Part shown: in pieces, positions 59,803 through 64,000 of the stretch
How positions within the stretch are numbered: position 1 is the first letter of the stretch
Layout of the letters: each line of letters opens with the position of its first letter
Position numbers and translations under genes: made by a program
Source: an uncultured Eubacterium sp.
GTDB taxonomy: Bacteria; Bacillota; Clostridia; Lachnospirales; Lachnospiraceae
NCBI GenBank assembly: GCA_947178105.1
Contig: CAMWXD010000016.1
Span: forward strand, 1 to 64,000
DNA: 64,000 nt
Direction of reading: 5' to 3'
The notes under the pieces: generated by a model
Databases searched by the model: none
Seen by the model: the letters and a program-made list of their open reading frames with translations, nothing else
Told to the model about the DNA's origin: nothing

Positions 59803-61065
59803 ATGAAAAAGAAAATTTTGGCAATGTTACTTGCAGGCGTGATGGCATTTTCGATGGCGGCCTGCGGATCAAACGACTCCGGCGGCAGTTCAGGAAGCGG
59901 TTCTGGCTCGGAAAGCGGTGAGGATGCAGGAGACAGCGGCAGCGGTGAGGATGCGGCAGATGGCGGCAGCGGAGAGGAAACGCCTGCATCTAACATAAAT
60001 ATCGCTATGATTACAGACTCCGGTGATATTACAGACCAGAGCTTTAACCAGACGACTTATGAAGCCAGCAAGTCATGGGCGGAGGAAAACAATGCAGAGT
60101 TTACATACTATAAGCCGGACAGTGATTCAGACGAGGCAAGAAATGCAAGCGTTGACCAGGCTGTTGCCGGCGGCGCCAATGTTATCGTTATGCCGGGGTA
60201 TATGTTTGCAGCGGCTGTCGTATCACAGTCGGAAATGTATCCGGATGTAAAATTTGTTGCATTGGATGTAGGCGCCGGCGATATTTGTGAAAAGGGCGTC
60301 GGAGAAGGATATACGTATAATCCAGATGAGTACGATGTGACGGAGTATTATAATACGGATAATGTTTACTGCTGTACTTACCAGGAAGAAGTCTCCGGTT
60401 ATATGGCGGGATACGCGGCAGTAAAATTAGGGTATAAACATCTCGGGTTCCTTGGAGGAATGTCTGTTCCGGCAGTTATGCGTTTTGGATACGGTTATAT
60501 ACAGGGCGCGGATGCGGCAGCAAAAGAGATGGATATCGTAAATGATGTAGAAGTAGAATATGTATGCGGCGGACAGTTCTATGGCGATGCGGATATTACA
60601 GGCGCTATGGATACCTGGTATGGCACAAAGGGTGTAGAAGTTGTGTTTGCATGTGGCGGCGGTATCTTTACCTCAGCGGCGGAAGCAGCAGTAAAAGCAG
60701 GAGGCAAGGTCATTGGCGTTGACTCTGACCAGGCTCCGATTATTGACGAATATCAGGAAGGGCTGACCGTTACTTCTGCTATGAAAGGGTTATCTACAAC
60801 AGTAAAAACGGTGCTTACGGATATCAAAGACGGCAAATGGAGTGATTATGCAGGAAAGATTGACAACCTTGGACTGGTTTCAGAAAATCCAGATGACAAC
60901 TTTGTACAGCTTTCACCGAACACACAGTGGGGAGACGGGTTCAGTGAAGATGATTACAAGGCGCTTGTGAAGTCTTTATATAACGGTGAAATTACGATTT
61001 CCAATGATATAACAGCTTTGCCGGACGCAGCAATTAAGGTAACTGATTATGGCAGCATAAAATAA
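59803..61065 (+). CDS. BMP-family nucleoside-binding lipoprotein
   Basis: A 420-aa solute-binding lipoprotein: signal LAMLLAGVMAFSMAACG with lipobox Cys, a long Gly/Ser/Asp linker (residues 22-65), then the BMP fold (NIAMITDSGDITDQSFNQ; LGFLGGMSVPAVMRFGYGY; VVFACGGGIFTSAAEAA; VIGVDSDQ). BMP proteins bind purine nucleosides for ABC import. AAAAGGAGG precedes the ATG. It is followed by a terminator and then the ATPase and permeases, the usual way to make more binding protein than transporter. Confidence 0.92.
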   Translation: MKKKILAMLLAGVMAFSMAACGSNDSGGSSGSGSGSESGEDAGDSGSGEDAADGGSGEETPASNINIAMITDSGDITDQSFNQTTYEASKSWAEENNAEFTYYKPDSDSDEARNASVDQAVAGGANVIVMPGYMFAAAVVSQSEMYPDVKFVALDVGAGDICEKGVGEGYTYNPDEYDVTEYYNTDNVYCCTYQEEVSGYMAGYAAVKLGYKHLGFLGGMSVPAVMRFGYGYIQGADAAAKEMDIVNDVEVEYVCGGQFYGDADITGAMDTWYGTKGVEVVFACGGGIFTSAAEAAVKAGGKVIGVDSDQAPIIDEYQEGLTVTSAMKGLSTTVKTVLTDIKDGKWSDYAGKIDNLGLVSENPDDNFVQLSPNTQWGDGFSEDDYKALVKSLYNGEITISNDITALPDAAIKVTDYGSIK

Positions 61066-61098
61066 ACCGGGATACCGGATATAACAGGTCATAGTATG

Positions 61099-61151
61099 GA
61101 CATGGCTGAGAATTCTTTTATGGGGCGATTATTCCAGCCATGTCTTTTTTA
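61099..61151 (+). terminator. Intra-operon terminator after the binding protein
   Basis: GACATGGCTG (61099-61108) pairs with CAGCCATGTC (61135-61144) over 10 bp, followed by six T. Partial read-through would supply the downstream ATPase and permeases. Confidence 0.85.
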
Positions 61152-61183
61152 TACCATTTTTAAAGAGAGGGGGCGTGTAAAGG

Positions 61184-62713
61184 ATGGCTGAATATGCGAT
61201 TGAGATGCTGAATATCACAAAAAAGTTTCCAGGTATCATTGCAAACGACAACATTACTTTACAGTTAAAAAAAGGTGAAATCCATGCGCTGTTAGGAGAA
61301 AACGGGGCAGGGAAGTCAACCTTGATGAGCGTGCTTTTCGGGCTGTACCAGCCGGAGGAAGGGGAGATCCGCAAGGACGGGAAGAAGGTGACGATCAACA
61401 ATCCAAACGATGCCAATGACCTGGGCATCGGAATGGTTCACCAGCATTTTAAACTGGTAGAGTGCTTTAGTGTGTTGGACAACATTATCCTTGGCGTGGA
61501 AACAACGAAGGGAGGGTTCCTCCAGAAAGATGAGGCAAGGAAGAAAGTAGTTGCATTATCGGAAAGATATGGGCTGGCTGTAGACCCGGATGCATTGATC
61601 GAAGACATTACGGTCGGTATGCAGCAGCGGACGGAAATCTTAAAAATGCTTTACCGCGATAACGATATCCTGATCTTTGACGAGCCGACGGCTGTGCTGA
61701 CGCCGCAGGAAATCCAGGAGCTTTTAGCTATTATGAAAAACCTGGCTGCCGAGGGCAAAAGCATCCTGTTCATTACCCATAAGCTGGCAGAGATCATGCA
61801 GGCAGCCGATAGCTGCAGTGTGATCCGCAAAGGCAAATATATTGGAACGGTAGCAGTAAAAGATACGACACCGGAAAAACTTTCCGCAATGATGGTCGGG
61901 CGCAATGTCAATTTCATTGTAGAAAAGAAACCTTCCGAGCCAAAGGAGGTCGTCTTGGATATTAAAGGCATGACTGTTGCATCAAAGAGGCATAAAAACA
62001 ATGCGGTCAATAATGTGACCATGCAGGTGCGCCGGGGTGAGATTGTCTGTATCGCGGGCATTGACGGAAACGGACAGACAGAATTTGTGTATGGTCTGTC
62101 AGGGCTGGAGCCGCTAAAGAGTGGGACGATTACAATGAACGGCAAGGACATTACGAACATGCCGATACGGGAGCGCCTGACTTCTGGTATGAGCCATATT
62201 CCAGAGGACCGGCATAAACATGGGCTTGTCCTGGACTATTCCCTGGAAGATAATATTGTTTTACAGAGGTATTTTGAGCCGCAGTTTACGAACCAGTTTG
62301 GATTTTTAAAGCGTAAGGAAATCCGTGAATACGCGAACCGCCTGATCGAACAGTATGATGTGCGTTCCGGCCAGGGCGCAGTTACAAAAGCACGTTCCAT
62401 GTCCGGCGGCAACCAGCAGAAAGCAATTATCGCGCGCGAGATTGATAAGGAGCCGGAACTGTTAATTGCAGTACAGCCTACGCGCGGCCTGGATGTCGGC
62501 GCAATCGAATATATCCACAAACAGCTTGTGGCACAAAGAGATGCCGGAAAAGGAGTCCTGCTTGTCAGCTTGGAACTGGATGAGGTTATGAATGTTTCGG
62601 ACCGTATTCTTGTGATGTATGAAGGGGAGATCGTAGGCGAATTTGACCCGAAGAAAGTAACGGTAGAAGAACTCGGGCTTTACATGGCTGGTTCTAAGAG
62701 AAAGGGGGCGTGA
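61184..62713 (+). CDS. Nucleoside ABC transporter, double ATPase subunit
   Basis: A 509-aa protein with two ATP-binding domains, as in sugar/nucleoside (RbsA/NupA-like) importers. The first has GENGAGKS (38-45), a signature reading TVGMQQR, and Walker B ILIFDEPTAVLTP. The second has the family-typical degenerate Walker A GIDGNGQTE, an intact signature MSGGNQQK and LLIAVQPTRGLDVG. GAGAGGGGGCG precedes the ATG. Its stop is four bases before the permease start. It energises uptake of nucleosides bound by the BMP lipoprotein. Confidence 0.94.
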   Translation: MAEYAIEMLNITKKFPGIIANDNITLQLKKGEIHALLGENGAGKSTLMSVLFGLYQPEEGEIRKDGKKVTINNPNDANDLGIGMVHQHFKLVECFSVLDNIILGVETTKGGFLQKDEARKKVVALSERYGLAVDPDALIEDITVGMQQRTEILKMLYRDNDILIFDEPTAVLTPQEIQELLAIMKNLAAEGKSILFITHKLAEIMQAADSCSVIRKGKYIGTVAVKDTTPEKLSAMMVGRNVNFIVEKKPSEPKEVVLDIKGMTVASKRHKNNAVNNVTMQVRRGEIVCIAGIDGNGQTEFVYGLSGLEPLKSGTITMNGKDITNMPIRERLTSGMSHIPEDRHKHGLVLDYSLEDNIVLQRYFEPQFTNQFGFLKRKEIREYANRLIEQYDVRSGQGAVTKARSMSGGNQQKAIIAREIDKEPELLIAVQPTRGLDVGAIEYIHKQLVAQRDAGKGVLLVSLELDEVMNVSDRILVMYEGEIVGEFDPKKVTVEELGLYMAGSKRKGA

Positions 62714-62717
62714 ACAG

Positions 62718-63854
62718 ATGACGAAAGAAGCGAATAAGAAAGAGAGCCTGATCCGCAACAGCGGAGTCCAGACTATTTTAGGCTCGCTGCTATGTATTAT
62801 CATTGGCCTTTTGATCGGTTATATCGTACTGCTGGTTATTAACCCGGGAGGTGCGGGGACTGCGATCATGGCAATATTAAAAAACTTCCTGTACTATCCA
62901 AGTGCAGTCGCAGCGACGAAATATTTCGGAACTACACTCGTCAAGGCATCGGCTTTGCTGATGTGTTCACTGTCTGTACTGTTTGCATGGAAAGTCGGGC
63001 TGTTTAACATTGGAGTGGCCGGACAGTATGTAATCGGCGTGGGAGCCAGCCTTTACTGCGCACTGAAGCTAAATATGCCATGGATTGTATGCCTTTTGGC
63101 AGCAGTTATTGCAGCAGCGGTTGTCGGCGGAATTTCCGGCGCTTTGAAAGCATATTTCAATGTAAATGAAGTGATTTCCTGTATTATGCTAAACTGGATC
63201 GGGCTGTACTGTGTGAATATGCTGCTTTCGACAGTCAAAGAGCAGTCAACGCCTTATACAAAGCCGCTGGAAAGTACAAATAAAGGAGCATTGCTCCCGA
63301 ACGCAGGCTTAGACCAGTTGTTTTCAAAAAATGAATTCGTAACAATCGGGCTTCCATTGGCAGTTATCGTGGCAATCCTGGTTTGGATCGTCCTGGAAAA
63401 GACTAAACTCGGCTATGAGCTGAAAGCAACCGGAATGAATAAGAATGCTGCAAAATACTGCGGTATGCGTGAAAAAAGGAATATCATACTGACAATGGTT
63501 ATCGCGGGCGGATTAGCGGGATTTGGAGCAGCTATTTTCTATCTGACCGGCATTGAAAAATGGATGGTACAGCAGACGAGTGTCCCGGCAATGGGATTTA
63601 ACGGAATTGCGGCAGCATTCCTAGGCGGCTCAAATCCGATCGGGGCAATTTTCTCATCCTACTTTATTCAGCATATTACAAGCGGCGGTGCATATGTGGA
63701 TAAAACGATGTACTGCTCCCAGATTTCAGATCTGATCTCTGCATTTATCATTTACCTGTGCGGTTTCGTACTGTTCTTTAAACAATGGCTGAACCGTTTT
63801 TTGGACAAACGGGATGAGAAGAAGGCTGCTGGCAGGAAAGGGGGCGAAGCATAA
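62718..63854 (+). CDS. Nucleoside ABC transporter permease 1 (NupP/YufP-like)
   Basis: A 378-aa permease with about nine to ten membrane segments and the BPD-transp_2 pattern: LFAWKVGLFNIGVAGQYVIG, GISGALKAYFNVNEVISCIM, and the GFNGIAAAFLGGSNPIGAIF loop. It ends in a Lys/Arg-rich tail. AGGGGGCGTG upstream provides the ribosome site. The stop overlaps the next ATG by one base. Confidence 0.93.
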   Translation: MTKEANKKESLIRNSGVQTILGSLLCIIIGLLIGYIVLLVINPGGAGTAIMAILKNFLYYPSAVAATKYFGTTLVKASALLMCSLSVLFAWKVGLFNIGVAGQYVIGVGASLYCALKLNMPWIVCLLAAVIAAAVVGGISGALKAYFNVNEVISCIMLNWIGLYCVNMLLSTVKEQSTPYTKPLESTNKGALLPNAGLDQLFSKNEFVTIGLPLAVIVAILVWIVLEKTKLGYELKATGMNKNAAKYCGMREKRNIILTMVIAGGLAGFGAAIFYLTGIEKWMVQQTSVPAMGFNGIAAAFLGGSNPIGAIFSSYFIQHITSGGAYVDKTMYCSQISDLISAFIIYLCGFVLFFKQWLNRFLDKRDEKKAAGRKGGEA

Positions 63855-64000
63855 TGTTGCTGTTAATCCAATATACTTTAATATTTGCTTCCGTGTTAAT
63901 ACTGGTTGCGCTCGGCGGATGTTTTTCTGAGCATGGCGGCATTATCAATATCGGACTGGAAGGAATTATGGTAATCGGTGCGCTTGGCGGCGCGCTTGCC
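63854..64000 (+). CDS. Nucleoside ABC transporter permease 2, cut by window end
   Basis: The first 49 codons of the second permease: a hydrophobic start (LLIQYTLIFASVLILVALGG), then CFSEHGGIINIGLEGIMVIG, the YufQ-type signature. AAAGGGGGCG precedes the ATG, which overlaps the previous stop (TAATG). The remainder lies beyond position 64000. Confidence 0.9.
   Translation, partial: MLLLIQYTLIFASVLILVALGGCFSEHGGIINIGLEGIMVIGALGGALA

Overview
The window looks like a chromosomal segment of a spore-forming, gut-type Clostridia bacterium, most likely Lachnospiraceae. The reasons are moderate GC, strong AGGAGG-type ribosome sites, a gerA-type spore germination operon, a type III glutamine synthetase, the hprK/murB/rapZ/whiA cluster, Ger and BMP lipoproteins, and Lachnospiraceae-style recombinase arrays and IS66/IS200-IS605 debris.

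Layout. 1-2.85 kb: a decayed IS66 transposase, then an Lsa-like ABC-F gene behind a perfect promoter and a leader with a three-codon ORF; similar 15-bp repeats flank the ABC-F block. 3.1-5.25 kb: zinc-ribbon/HTH protein and CTP synthase. 5.25-6.2 kb: gene-free region with two diverged copies of an IS200/IS605 right end that looks like the TnpB guide RNA (omegaRNA), without tnpB. 6.2-16.9 kb: housekeeping block ftsH (with a long Gln/Pro/Gly-rich tail), uvrC, hprK, an M18 peptidase, murB, rapZ, whiA and a lipid kinase. 16.9-25.4 kb: a second zinc-ribbon regulator divergent from a MATE pump, fructose-bisphosphate aldolase, glnN, a RelB antitoxin with a deleted toxin, an unknown acidic protein, and a second MATE pump behind a roughly 210-nt structured leader. 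25.4-29.4 kb: gerKA-gerKB-gerKC. 29.5-34.5 kb: DUF1934 protein, an envelope trigger-factor-like lipoprotein, asnS and a TPR lipoprotein.

The accessory half starts at about 34.6 kb. It holds a Panacea-type antitoxin with a possible toxin remnant, divergent from an S66 (MccF-like) peptidase fused to a GNAT acetyltransferase; a large surface protein; a YczE-like membrane protein; and a GH36 alpha-galactosidase. At 42.7-47.2 kb lie a small DUF6870-like protein and three consecutive large serine recombinases, abutting the C-terminal remnant of a peptidoglycan-binding protein. Then come a GGDEF protein, recJ, a lipoprotein and two small HTH regulators. At 52.5-59.1 kb there is a kinase remnant, a membrane protein, a GNAT enzyme and a response regulator / ABC / histidine kinase / ABC module resembling lantibiotic or cationic-peptide immunity systems, with no visible peptide gene. 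The window ends in a BMP-type nucleoside uptake operon (lipoprotein, double ATPase, two permeases), the last gene being cut by the window edge.

All family assignments come from reading motifs and remembered family features; no database search was run.
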